The position numbers and the translations under genes were made by a program. A DNA stretch of 64,000 bases from Nitrospira sp. (GTDB taxonomy: Bacteria; Nitrospirota; Thermodesulfovibrionia; Thermodesulfovibrionales; Dissulfurispiraceae): positions 124,001 through 188,000 of the forward strand of contig NSJL01000004.1 of the NCBI GenBank assembly GCA_002634385.1, in the 5' to 3' direction. Positions 53,201 to 60,654 of the stretch are shown one piece after another; position 1 is the first letter of the stretch; every line of letters begins with the position of its first letter. Under the pieces are notes generated by a model. That model ran no database searches. It was not told where the DNA came from and saw nothing but the letters and a program-made list of their open reading frames with translations.

Positions 53201-53456
53201 GGGCGAGGCCTTCCAAAGAAGAGACAGCACCCACTACGGCCTCGAGTAATTCCTCGTATTTGATCCGCACCGACTCCGGAGCGAAAGGCCTGCCGCCGTA
53301 ATAGAGCTGCTCCATTTCGGCCATGGTTTTCAGGGCTGCATGGTTATGGCTCAGGAAGGATTTGAAGAAACGGTATTTCTTGACATGCACCCCCTGAACG
53401 TTCGTGAGCGGCATACAGACCTTTTTGCGTGGAAAAAGGGAACGAATACTCCTCAT
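50274..53456 (-). CDS. PEP-synthase-like protein: PPDK ATP-grasp, phospho-His domain, novel middle and C-terminal LamG-like domain
   Basis: 1060 residues from ATG 53456. N-terminal helical region, then a PEP synthase/PPDK nucleotide-binding domain (about 125-430): 'SARKLVGAKATNLAFIRNEL', 'IPVAMRSSAVGEDTEATFAG', 'GVMYTKSGTSGMIEINSLWG', 'QDVEWALDKEGSLFLLQSRP'. Next the swivelling phospho-His domain, His516 in TDQGSVTSHLASVAREFGIP. The usual C-terminal PEP/pyruvate TIM barrel is absent; instead comes about 330 residues I do not recognise ('TVNFDAKNIMTLFAASATSE', 'YLSLQFSGGAGNYYGKLLRI'), then a concanavalin/LamG-like region ('IASGIWHHLTVKIRERRIKG', YLNGQLLIEHAAEKAV, 'GFIGLWTKADSTTYFDEFTV'). It may phosphorylate something other than pyruvate, as rifampin phosphotransferase does. 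The stop is supplied by a MITE. Confidence 0.85.
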   Translation of the reverse strand: MRSIRSLFPRKKVCMPLTNVQGVHVKKYRFFKSFLSHNHAALKTMAEMEQLYYGGRPFAPESVRIKYEELLEAVVGAVSSLEGLARREFPRLRDTLSEIDHAVSGDISPVYEPGERILALPFGQVTPSARKLVGAKATNLAFIRNELHLPAPDGFAVTAYAFERFMEENHLWEAVERVFCRNARETSGYAEEASTEIQRLIMNAPVPESLERAILDAYASLERRSGTGIPVAMRSSAVGEDTEATFAGQYTTVLNVTAGDILRAYKEVVAGKYSARAVSYRLQYGLDDKETPMCVAAVAMIDPRSSGVMYTKSGTSGMIEINSLWGLGESLVDGSTSPDSFVVDKNTKAIIGKEIRRKEYRLVMTPEGGTKREKVQSPEKDLPSLDDASVTTLAHYGLLLEDSFGGPQDVEWALDKEGSLFLLQSRPLSLPEAPPHENAGNTKPAALPDHPVLLSAGKTASPGIATGHLFIILEGTDMNDVPGNCILVAKTASPDYARLAGRIRGIITDQGSVTSHLASVAREFGIPAIVETGNATSLLPEGEVVTLAASDAIVYRGAVEELAKESRAVKRPLFESPVHRRMGRILDRISPLNLTDPSHPCFAPEGCKTVHDIIRFTHERAMQEMFDLTEEAEEVRSVRLTAALPLVFHLIELGGGLRSGLTTCTVVTPDDIESIPLKALWKGFTHPGINWEGTVNFDAKNIMTLFAASATSEFGEPPGGVSYAIISREYMNLSAKFGYHFATIDALCSDDSNQNYLSLQFSGGAGNYYGKLLRIYFLGSVLRKLGFLVSEKGDLMEGSLVGYNRKSMEEKLDLLGRLLASSRLLDMSLSDQHDIEVLTNSFFSEEYDFLSGKRENQLTGFYTHGGYWKVASEDDHVYCIQDGSRSGFTLSAGVAGLMGKLVGQALQDFLDTIEAYYYFPLAIAKYIEIEEGSISVKVKPVGGHIDRAGGIAFGIQDAGNYFVLRINALENNIILFEYKNNNRVQRASAQQSIASGIWHHLTVKIRERRIKGYLNGQLLIEHAAEKAVKGFIGLWTKADSTTYFDEFTVTTGERKEVIEF

Positions 53457-53502
53457 AACAGTATCCTCGCTTTGTACAGACGCTTGATAGCGGAAAGCAT
53501 TC

Positions 53503-54807
53503 TCATGACATCGCCCTCCCGGCAAGCCCCAGAAATGCCGAAGCAATGATGACCGGGATCATGGGCCACTTAAAGAACTGCAGCCCCGCGAAAGCGGTAA
53601 CGGAGACTGCCAGCGCAAACCAGTCGAACCCTCCCGTATCCGGGAAAAGTGTGTGGCGGGTGAACTGCACCGCGAGGTTCAGTATCACCCCCACGACAGA
53701 AGCGGTGATGGCCGCCAGCGCCGCGTTCAGCGTCCTGCTCCCCCTCATCCTCTCGATGAACGGTGCCCCGAGAAAGATCATCATGAAGGAAGGGACGAAG
53801 GTAACCCATGTGGCGAGCAACCCGCCGATGGCCCCCGCTGTCGAGGGGGAGAGCCCTTTTGCATGGGTGTATGCGGCAAGGTAGCCGACGAACTGATTGA
53901 CCATGATCAGGGGACCGGGGGTGGTTTCCGCGAGGCCCAGTCCGTCCATCATCTGTTCGGGCCGTATCCAGCCGTAATGGTCGACCGCCTGCTGCCCGAT
54001 ATAGGAAAGAACGGCATATGCACCGCCGAAAGTGACCACTGCGGCCTTGCTGAAAAGGATTCCGATGTCGACAAAGATATCGTCCCATCCCCTCATGGTC
54101 CCGAGGAGGAGGACAGGCGCAAACCACAGAACCGAGCATACTGCAATGATTTTAAGAGAGCGGGGCCATATGGATTCGATCCCGGTATGAGGCCCGGGCA
54201 TCTCCGCAGGCATGCTTTGTTTTTGTGGACCACTTTCCTTCTCTCTCTTCGGGGCGGAAAATCTGTCCGGCAGAAACATTCCGCCGAGATACCCGAAGAG
54301 AGCGGCGGCAAGGACAATGAGGGGGAAGGGGATATGGAGGAAATAGATACCGATGAAGGCGAGGGCCGACAGTGATGCGAGCATTCCGTTCCGCGTTGTC
54401 TTCATCCCGATACGGATGACCGCCTCTGCGACAATGGCTGCCACCGCCGGTTTCAATCCGTAGAAAAGGGAGGAGACCCATGGAATATTCCCCATGGTCG
54501 CGTACAGCCACGAAAGCCCCCATAGAATAAACACCGAAGGGAGGACAAAGAAAACACCGGCGACGATGCCTCCCCCTTTCCCATGTAAAAGCCATCCGAT
54601 GTAGACTGCCAGTTGCTGGGCCTCGGGGCCGGGGAGGAGCATACAGAAGTTGAGGGCCTGCAGAAAGTGGTCCTCATCGATCCATTTTCTCTTCTCGACC
54701 AGATCCCGGTGCATGAGGGCGATCTGGCCTGCGGGACCTCCGAAGTTGATGAACCCCAGCCTGAACCAGTAGCGGAATGCCTCCCGGAAGGGGATTGTCT
54801 GCGGCAT
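53503..54807 (-). CDS. chrA: Chromate transporter ChrA (two-domain)
   Basis: Inner-membrane CHR-family chromate efflux protein, 434 residues with duplicated halves. First half: FREAFRYWFRLGFINFGGPA GQIALMH region and 'FLQALNFCMLLPGPEAQQLA'; second half: 'LFSKAAVVTFGGAYAVLSYI', GLGLAETTPGPLIMVNQFVG. Both carry the family FGGxxxQ/ PGP motifs. It lies 21 bp after chrB and 46 bp before the PEP-synthase-like gene. Confidence 0.95.
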   Translation of the reverse strand: MPQTIPFREAFRYWFRLGFINFGGPAGQIALMHRDLVEKRKWIDEDHFLQALNFCMLLPGPEAQQLAVYIGWLLHGKGGGIVAGVFFVLPSVFILWGLSWLYATMGNIPWVSSLFYGLKPAVAAIVAEAVIRIGMKTTRNGMLASLSALAFIGIYFLHIPFPLIVLAAALFGYLGGMFLPDRFSAPKREKESGPQKQSMPAEMPGPHTGIESIWPRSLKIIAVCSVLWFAPVLLLGTMRGWDDIFVDIGILFSKAAVVTFGGAYAVLSYIGQQAVDHYGWIRPEQMMDGLGLAETTPGPLIMVNQFVGYLAAYTHAKGLSPSTAGAIGGLLATWVTFVPSFMMIFLGAPFIERMRGSRTLNAALAAITASVVGVILNLAVQFTRHTLFPDTGGFDWFALAVSVTAFAGLQFFKWPMIPVIIASAFLGLAGRAMS

Positions 54808-54828
54808 CGGTGCTCTCCTCCTTGCCTG

Positions 54829-55836
54829 TTAAACGGACTTTGCCGCGTACACCATCTCGAACATGGCCATTCCCTTTTCGAGGATTTCCCCGTCGTCCTG
54901 CATCGTCCTTCTGATCCCCGAGAGGATTTCCTCTATGCCCGCCGATTCGGGGTTCCGGTATTTTTCGTCCTTCATATCCAGCTCATGGACGATCTCCGCG
55001 ATTTTTTTCAGGATTTTATCCTTCAGCCCGAAGGACCGCATCAGCACCTCGAAGGTGCACATATCGCCGATATGGGTGAACTCCCCTCCCTTCGCATCGA
55101 AGATGACCGTGTTTGCGGGGAGCGCCTCCCCCGCGCTGTCCTCATCAGTGAATGCAAAGACGGCACCCGGATCGATATACTTCCGGATGAGCCACGCCGA
55201 GGCCGTCCTGTCAACGAAGGGTCTTTTGCGTGTCATCCAGATCTTTCCCTGATACTCGCTTGTCTTCTTTACCGTGATGTCGTAGCGTATTTTTTCGGGA
55301 ACCGTACCGGAAAGGCCCTTTATTTCGACTTCGATGCCCCGTATTTTCACCCGGAGCGCATGCCCCGCTTTTGCGGAGAAAAAGTCGATCTTCTGTACCT
55401 CTTCGAAGGCCCTGACGAACCTGTCCAACTGCTCCGACAGCTTTGCGTTCTTCATAGCGGCTCCGCCTTTTTTTATGCTGAGCACTTTTCGTTCGAGCTC
55501 TTCCAGGCCCTTCTCAATGGAGCGGTACTCTTTTTCCCTCTGCTGGATAAAGAGGTCGACAAGCTCTCTCTCCTCCATGGTCTCGACCCTCTCCACTGCG
55601 ACGAATGCGCCCTCTCCCTTCAGCGCGGTCACCTCCGCGACGAGCCACTGCAGGAACTCGTAGTGCTCTTCATTGCACGGGAGCACATAGACAGCCCCCT
55701 TGAAGGGCAGGGCGCCCGCCCTGAGCAGTTTTCTCCAGATCCTCACCCGGCCGCTTACCGGGCGCGAGGGGACGCTGTAGAAGAAGAGAAGCCAGCGGGG
55801 CTTGCCCGCCCCGCACGATGACGGTTTTTTTTTCAT
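54829..55836 (-). CDS. chrB: Chromate resistance protein ChrB (two-domain)
   Basis: 335 residues. N-terminal ChrB_N part (LLFFYSVPSRPVSGRVRIWR, 'LPFKGAVYVLPCNEEHYEFL'), a coiled linker (about 110-150), and the C-terminal ChrB domain 'MTRKRPFVDRTASAWLIRKY', FDAKGGEFTHIGDMCTFEVL. ChrB sensitises or regulates chromate resistance and in some species is the chromate-responsive regulator of the chr operon. It heads the minus-strand operon; a GTAAC-type palindrome lies in its promoter region. Confidence 0.93.
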   Translation of the reverse strand: MKKKPSSCGAGKPRWLLFFYSVPSRPVSGRVRIWRKLLRAGALPFKGAVYVLPCNEEHYEFLQWLVAEVTALKGEGAFVAVERVETMEERELVDLFIQQREKEYRSIEKGLEELERKVLSIKKGGAAMKNAKLSEQLDRFVRAFEEVQKIDFFSAKAGHALRVKIRGIEVEIKGLSGTVPEKIRYDITVKKTSEYQGKIWMTRKRPFVDRTASAWLIRKYIDPGAVFAFTDEDSAGEALPANTVIFDAKGGEFTHIGDMCTFEVLMRSFGLKDKILKKIAEIVHELDMKDEKYRNPESAGIEEILSGIRRTMQDDGEILEKGMAMFEMVYAAKSV

Positions 55837-55853
55837 TCCGGTGTTTTTATCCT

Positions 55854-55887
55854 ATGTAACTGTTGATAGCAACGTAACAGATGTTAC
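55854..55887. promoter_or_regulatory. GTAAC-type operator between chrB and the SpdH-like gene
   Basis: Perfect palindrome GTAACAGATGTTAC at 55874-55887 and a related half-site ATGTAACTGTTGAT at 55854. On the minus strand TTGACA (55900-55895) precedes the palindrome, so a bound repressor would block the chrB promoter. The binding protein is unknown; ChrB itself is a candidate. Confidence 0.6.
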
Positions 55888-55942
55888 ATGAAATTGTCAA
55901 GATGCCTCTGCCCGGTGCATGCATCCAGGGAGCCCGGCTCTA

Positions 55943-55951
55943 TGCTATAGT
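55943..55951 (+). promoter_or_regulatory. Extended -10 promoter of the SpdH-like gene
   Basis: TGCTATAGT, an extended -10, about 40 bp before the ATG at 55992. No clear -35 at 17 bp. Confidence 0.5.
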
Positions 55952-55991
55952 GAGAATAGCGGAGGCTTTGTGCAGGAAAGGGGGGACACCG

Positions 55992-57917
55992 ATGGCCGAA
56001 ACCACGGGGCGGAAGGGCTTTTCGCGCCATGATCTCTTGCTCGGCATGGAGCAGAAAATAACGAGAAGGGACTTCCTGAATGCCGTGCTGCTCGGAGCCG
56101 GAGCTGCCCTGCTGGACCTGCCCGCTCCCCTGCATGGAGCGGCGCAGACGGATCAGTGGGATGGGTATGGCGGAGTGGGCGATTATGCCGCATCGCATGG
56201 CAATACCGCAGAAATTGTCCGTACCGCCCACGGGGTGCGCGAGGGACTCTATGACGCCCCTATGCCCGATGTTGCCGATACTGGCGAGATTTTCGATCTC
56301 GTGGTGGTCGGGGGGGGGCTGAGCGGCCTCGGTGCCGCTTTCTCTTTTAAGCAGGATACCGGATCAAAGGGGAAATGCCTTGTTGTCGAAAACCATCCCG
56401 TATTCGGCGGTGAAGCAAAACGCAATGAATTCGTTGTTGATGGCCGGCGATATAGCGGACCCCAGGGGTCGAACTCCTTTGTCGTTCCGGAGCCCGGTAC
56501 CGAGGGCTCTGAGATTTACAGCGAATTGGGAGTTCCCCGCAGCTTCACTTATCAGAGGGTCCCTGCCGGAGCGGCGTCTCTTTCCTTTGACCGGACGAAC
56601 TTCGGTTTTATGCTGTGGCATGACTCCGCAGTGAGTACCGGGTATTTCTGGAGCGGGCGGACCGGAGAGGCGGGGCAGGGCTGGTACCGCGACATATGGC
56701 GGCACGGGCTTGAAAACAGTCCCCTCTCCCGGAGGGTACGGCAGGATCTCCTTGCCTGGAGGAGCGGACGGCAGAAAGCGGGTGAAAGAAAGGACTTCGA
56801 GCGCTGGCTTGATACCATGACCTACAAAGAGTATCTTGAGGAGGTAATGGGTCTGAGCCCGGAGGTTACCCGGTATGCTGACCCCATCCTGGCGAGCAGT
56901 ATCGGACTCGGCTGTGACGCGATTTCGGCATACGGAGCCCGCCAGGTCGGCATGCCGGGCTTCGGGGAGGGAAAGGGCCGGGGGGGATCGGGAACCGGCG
57001 AGTGGCATTCATTCCCGGGCGGGAATGACGGCTTCTCCCGGTATCTGATAAAGAGACTTGTTCCCGATGCGTTGAAAGGGAAAGATACTTTTGAAGACAT
57101 CCTCAACCGGGAGATCCATTTCGCAGCACTGGACCGTGCGGGCAGCAGAGTACGTATCCGGCTGAGGGCCACAGCAGTCCGCGTGGAGCACGATTCCGTG
57201 CCGGATGCTTCGAAATACGTGTGGGTAACCTATGTAAAAGAGGGAAAGGCGTATCGTCTGAAAGCCCGCGGAGTGGTGATGGCTTCGGGAAGCTGGATGA
57301 CCCGCAGGATTGTAAAGGATCTTCCGGCTGCCTACCGGGAAGCGTATGGCTCTTTCCATCGATCCCCTGTTCTGGTGGTCAATGTGGCTCTTGCCCGCTG
57401 GGGGTTTCTCCACAAGCTCGGGGTGACCGCCTGCCGCTGGTTTGACGGTTTCGGGTTCAGTTGCAATATACGTCAGCCGATGGCGGTCGGCGGTCCCGTA
57501 CCGCCGCCCACCCCGGACAGACCGGCGGTCCTTACTTTTTATGTTCCCTTCTATTACCCGGGACTTTCCGTCCGGGAACAGGGTGTCCGGGGGCGCAGGG
57601 AGATGCTCTCGACCCGTTATTCCGATTACGAGCGGATGGTGCGGGCGCAGATGATCCTGCTCTTCGGGGGAACGGGATTTGATCCGAAGGCCGATATTGC
57701 GGGTATTGTTCTGAACCGGTGGGGACATGCGTATGTAAACCCGCAGCCGGGCTTCTACTTCGGGGGGGAGGGGAGTCCTGCGCCGCGCACTGTCGTACGG
57801 AGGCGGTTCGGCCGTATTGCTTTCGGGCACTCGGAGCACAACGGCCACCAGCACTGGATCGGGGCCGTTGCGGAAGGGCGCCGTGCCGCGCGCCAGGTAA
57901 TGGAGATCCTCGAATGA
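55992..57917 (+). CDS. Tat-exported FAD-dependent oxidoreductase, spermidine dehydrogenase (SpdH)-like
   Basis: 641 residues. Tat motif in GMEQKITRRDFLNAVLLGAG at about 18-37, then FAD-binding 'FDLVVVGGGLSGLGAAFSFK' near 100 and GQ-type 'FGGEAKRNEFVVDG' block, with 'MASGSWMTRRIVKDLPAAYR' and HSEHNGHQHWIGAVAEGRRA at the C-terminal FAD end. The opening 'MEQKITRRDFLN' and 'GVGDYAASHGNT' (as in PWDGYGGVGDYA) recall Pseudomonas spermidine dehydrogenase. It may oxidise a polyamine in the periplasm. Consistent with two spermidine-synthase-like genes convergent downstream. ATG 55992 has AAAGGGGGG upstream. Confidence 0.8.
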   Translation: MAETTGRKGFSRHDLLLGMEQKITRRDFLNAVLLGAGAALLDLPAPLHGAAQTDQWDGYGGVGDYAASHGNTAEIVRTAHGVREGLYDAPMPDVADTGEIFDLVVVGGGLSGLGAAFSFKQDTGSKGKCLVVENHPVFGGEAKRNEFVVDGRRYSGPQGSNSFVVPEPGTEGSEIYSELGVPRSFTYQRVPAGAASLSFDRTNFGFMLWHDSAVSTGYFWSGRTGEAGQGWYRDIWRHGLENSPLSRRVRQDLLAWRSGRQKAGERKDFERWLDTMTYKEYLEEVMGLSPEVTRYADPILASSIGLGCDAISAYGARQVGMPGFGEGKGRGGSGTGEWHSFPGGNDGFSRYLIKRLVPDALKGKDTFEDILNREIHFAALDRAGSRVRIRLRATAVRVEHDSVPDASKYVWVTYVKEGKAYRLKARGVVMASGSWMTRRIVKDLPAAYREAYGSFHRSPVLVVNVALARWGFLHKLGVTACRWFDGFGFSCNIRQPMAVGGPVPPPTPDRPAVLTFYVPFYYPGLSVREQGVRGRREMLSTRYSDYERMVRAQMILLFGGTGFDPKADIAGIVLNRWGHAYVNPQPGFYFGGEGSPAPRTVVRRRFGRIAFGHSEHNGHQHWIGAVAEGRRAARQVMEILE

Positions 57918-57928
57918 CAACGGGACGA

Positions 57929-58588
57929 TCAGGACGGTGGGGACCCGCTGTCACCATCGGTGCGGGGGCGTGCTCTCTCGGAAAGAGAGGCAGCCGGGCA
58001 TTTGAACCGGGTGATCAGGAGTGGTGCCGCAATGAGGAGGAGAAGCGCCCCGTGGTAAAAGATAAGCGTATTCACCCCTGCCACGGCAATCAGGTAGAAC
58101 GAGGTGGCAAGAGTGCCGGCTATGCTTCCCGTCGTGGAGAGGGCATAGAGGGTGCCGACCGTATGTCCCACCGAGGAGAGACTGCAGGTCCGGAGCTTGA
58201 CTGCGTAAGGACTGACGGCCCCGAGCAATACTGAAGGGATGAAGAACAGGGCCAGGGAGGCCACGAGGGGACTTATGCGCTCTCCCATGTCCTGCCTGAA
58301 TATCCAGCCGGTTACGGCAGTGTGGTAGAGGGGGAAGGAAATGAACAGCAATGCCGGAATCATGATTACCAGCGCGAGCCCCTTCGCCGAGGGATTCCTG
58401 TCCGCGAGCTTTCCCCCGAGGAAGTACCCTGCGGCAAGCCCTGCAAGAAAAACACTTATCAGGCTGCCCCACACAAAAATGGTGGTGCCGAAGTTCGGCG
58501 CCAGCACCCTGCTGCCCAGGATCTCGAAGGACATGACGACGGCGCCGCAGAGGAAGACAGTGCTGTCGATGAGGGGTGACCGCGTCAT
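57929..58588 (-). CDS. Spermidine-synthase-associated membrane protein (fused-type N-domain, split)
   Basis: 219 residues, about six or seven hydrophobic helices: 'TVFLCGAVVMSFEILGSRVL', LGGKLADRNPS, 'SLALFFIPSVLLGAVSPYAV', 'TVGTLYALSTTGSIAGTLAT'. It matches the membrane half ('spermidine synthase-like, MFS-fused') that in many bacteria is N-terminal to the aminopropyltransferase domain in one polypeptide. Here it is separate and overlaps the stop of the catalytic-type gene by ATGA. Convergent with the SpdH-like gene. Confidence 0.8.
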   Translation of the reverse strand: MTRSPLIDSTVFLCGAVVMSFEILGSRVLAPNFGTTIFVWGSLISVFLAGLAAGYFLGGKLADRNPSAKGLALVIMIPALLFISFPLYHTAVTGWIFRQDMGERISPLVASLALFFIPSVLLGAVSPYAVKLRTCSLSSVGHTVGTLYALSTTGSIAGTLATSFYLIAVAGVNTLIFYHGALLLLIAAPLLITRFKCPAASLSERARPRTDGDSGSPPS

Positions 58589-59490
58589 TGGCTCTTGCTC
58601 CTCCTGTTTCTCAGAATATCGACGGGAGCGAAGTCGTCGGTGAGGATATCCGCTTGTATTTCCTTTGAGGGGTACCTGCAACTGCACTCTTCCGCGATGA
58701 GGGAGAGATCGACGTCCCATCTTTTTCCAGCAGTGATCCTTTTCGCTTTTTCCAAAACATCGCGGTACCCTTTGCCCCTCTTCTGTTCGGTTGCGATAAA
58801 AGCGTAATTCCCGGACTCCTTTCCGTTGAAAAGATACAGATGCTGAAAGGCATCCTGGTACGTTACGATCATGGAATCGTGGAACTGGTTCATGCGCTCG
58901 GACAGTATATTCGAGACGACGACGCCGTTCGGCTTGAGAATCTTTTTTACCTCGGAGAGGAACTCTTTTGTGGTCAGATGAAAGGGAATGCTGCCGTTCC
59001 GGTAGGCATCGAGGAGCACAAGGTCGTATTTCTTCTTCGCTCTCTTGACGAATATTCTGCCGTCGTTGATATGGACCCTCATCATAGCATTTTCCCTGAA
59101 AAAGAAATAGGTCTGCGCCACCTGCAGCATTTCGGGGTCGATTTCGACGATGTCGATGGCTGCATTGGGATAATACCTGTTCAGATAGCGGGGAATCGCT
59201 CCTGCGCCGAGCCCGATAACGAGAATGTCCATCGGCTCGGTGTCGAGGAAGATCAGTCCCGTCAACGACATACGGTAATACTCAAAGGCAAGTTGATCGG
59301 GGGCGCTGATCCGCATTCCTCCCTGGGGCAGATTCCGTTCGTTGTTATGTACGTAGCGTATTCCCTCCCTGCTGTCCTCGCTTACGACAATGTACTGATA
59401 GAGGGAGTTTTTTTCATAGAGAACCCTTTCCGCTGCAGAAGCGCTCTGCAGCAGCAGGAAGCATAAAAAAAAGACGACCTTTCTGCACAT
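58585..59490 (-). CDS. Spermidine synthase-like (SAM-dependent) protein with signal peptide
   Basis: 301 residues from ATG 59490 (AGGAGG upstream). Signal peptide MCRKVVFFLCFLLLQSASA, then the aminopropyltransferase-type Rossmann domain: 'SREGIRYVHNNERNLPQGGM', 'PMDILVIGLGAGAIPRYLNR', DIVEIDPEMLQVAQTYF and YDLVLLDAYRNGSIPFHLTT, with 'IVVSNILSER'-like end. Substrate could be a polyamine, but key polyamine-site residues are divergent, and export of a SAM-dependent enzyme is odd. A longer start (59544) would bury the signal. Confidence 0.82.
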   Translation of the reverse strand: MCRKVVFFLCFLLLQSASAAERVLYEKNSLYQYIVVSEDSREGIRYVHNNERNLPQGGMRISAPDQLAFEYYRMSLTGLIFLDTEPMDILVIGLGAGAIPRYLNRYYPNAAIDIVEIDPEMLQVAQTYFFFRENAMMRVHINDGRIFVKRAKKKYDLVLLDAYRNGSIPFHLTTKEFLSEVKKILKPNGVVVSNILSERMNQFHDSMIVTYQDAFQHLYLFNGKESGNYAFIATEQKRGKGYRDVLEKAKRITAGKRWDVDLSLIAEECSCRYPSKEIQADILTDDFAPVDILRNRRSKSQ

Positions 59491-59584
59491 ATTTCCTCCT
59501 TGTACGGGTATTCCGGTAGTAGCAGGGAGGGGAATATATTTCAAGGAAAGTATCCGGCCGAAGTCCGTATAAGGATCGACGGGC

Positions 59585-59614
59585 TGAGAGGAGGGGATCT
59601 TTCCCCTCCTCTCA
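59585..59614 (-). terminator. Hairpin downstream of the OmpA-like gene
   Basis: 12-bp stem TGAGAGGAGGGG / CCCCTCCTCTCA, 6-nt loop, between the OmpA-like stop and the next gene. No T-run follows on the minus strand, so it may be a weak terminator or a 3'-end stabiliser. Confidence 0.45.
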
Positions 59615-59624
59615 AAGGAAACGG

Positions 59625-60173
59625 TTATTCGGACAGGAGCATCATCTCAACCCTTCTGTTCTTGAACTTCCCCTCTTTTGTCCTGTTCGTGGCGATGGGA
59701 AATTCCGAGCCGTGCCCGGAAACGATGAAATGGGCATAGTCGAAGCCGCCCTTTGCCACCAAATAGCTCTTTACTGCTTCAGCCCTCTTTTTGGAGAGCT
59801 CCAGATTGTGCGCAGCGGAGCCGTCACTGTCAGTATGACCTTCAATATAGAGTGAGGCATCAGGGTGTTCCGCTACAAAAGCAACGGCTATGTCCAGCAT
59901 TTCCTTGTCCTCTTGCCGTATGTCCGCCTTTCCCGCTTCGAAGTTTACGTGAAGCACCATCCTGCCGATCGTCTTCACCACCAAGGGATCAGGTTCGGGC
60001 TCCGGTGCAGGAGCAGAAGCGGGGTTGGGCTTGGATGCCGGGGGAGGTACCGGCTTGGCAGGATGAAGCGCCTCTATTCTCCCCGGGGCATCATCTGCGA
60101 CAGCTCCCGGGCTCCCGGTAAGCATCCCCGCCGAAAGCAACAAAAAGATGAGAATCCGCCCCGTCTTGTTCAT
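59625..60173 (-). CDS. OmpA-family peptidoglycan-binding envelope protein
   Basis: 182 residues from ATG 60173 (GGGAGGAG upstream). Signal peptide ('RILIFLLLSAGMLTGSPGAV'), a Pro/Ala-rich linker (HPAKPVPPPASKPNP...), then the OmpA-C domain: 'LHVNFEAGKADIRQEDKEML', LYIEGHTDSDGSAAHNLELS KRRAEAV-like helix and NRRVEMMLL. It ties the outer membrane or periplasm to peptidoglycan. No beta-barrel, so a free or lipid-less OmpA-C protein. Confidence 0.92.
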   Translation of the reverse strand: MNKTGRILIFLLLSAGMLTGSPGAVADDAPGRIEALHPAKPVPPPASKPNPASAPAPEPEPDPLVVKTIGRMVLHVNFEAGKADIRQEDKEMLDIAVAFVAEHPDASLYIEGHTDSDGSAAHNLELSKKRAEAVKSYLVAKGGFDYAHFIVSGHGSEFPIATNRTKEGKFKNRRVEMMLLSE

Positions 60174-60404
60174 ACCTCCTCCCGGAATAAGAAAAATATT
60201 TCGCTGGCGGTAAGAACAGAACAGCAAGTGCTTTCGCCTCTTACCGCAGGATAATAACGTAAGATACTACTATTATACTGTATTTAATGTTGCTATACCT
60301 TATTGGTCCTGCTTGCCGGATGTACTGTCACGGACATGCACTTTTCTGCTTGAAAATTAAGAGGTTCTCCAGGGCTTGCCACCTTGACAGAAGGAGCTTC
60401 TATT

Positions 60405-60513
60405 GGTTAAGGTAAGAATAAGTAGAGGGGAGTAGCGATAGCGGCGGGTATCGTCAACACGGCGCAAAGCCCGGTACCGCCGGTTAGTCCTGCTAATGAG
60501 CGAGACCTTTACC
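60405..60513 (+). ncRNA. yybP-ykoY manganese riboswitch
   Basis: Conserved core: GGGGAGTAGC at 60427-60436, TCGTCAACAC at 60451-60460, and GAGCGAGACCTTTACC at about 60498-60513, the hallmark sequences of the Mn2+-sensing family. Closing P1 pairs GGTTAAGGT (60405-60413) with ACCTTTACC (60505-60513), one mismatch. The gene downstream is htpX, 78 nt past the terminator; the usual targets I know are Mn exporters such as mntP, TerC-like and P-type ATPases. The gene-free run 60174-60404 otherwise holds an AT-rich stretch with no gene. Confidence 0.9.
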
Positions 60514-60576
60514 ACGATGAGTATTTATGAATAAATTCGTTTATTGATAAGTATTGATCGGGGTAAAGGTTTTTTT
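60505..60576 (+). terminator. Riboswitch expression platform: terminator alternative to P1
   Basis: ACCTTTACC, the 3' strand of P1, is perfectly complementary to GGTAAAGGT at 60562-60570, followed by TTTTTTT. Ligand-stabilised P1 would prevent this hairpin, so Mn2+ should turn transcription on. Confidence 0.85.
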
Positions 60577-60654
60577 GTGGAAAAATCATATATATAATGT
60601 AATTATTGAATCGTTGTCCCAGGAGAGTCGAACCCGGGACAAAGGAGGAGCGAG

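Noticed and set aside
54613-55821. 402-residue plus-strand frame opposite chrB
   Set aside because: Shadow of chrB codons; His/Leu/Glu-rich and no start signal.
60612-60638. tRNA-like T-arm sequence (complement of GGTTCGACTC) before htpX
   Set aside because: Only a simple hairpin TTGTCCC / GGGACAA; no acceptor, D- or anticodon arms found, so not a tRNA gene.
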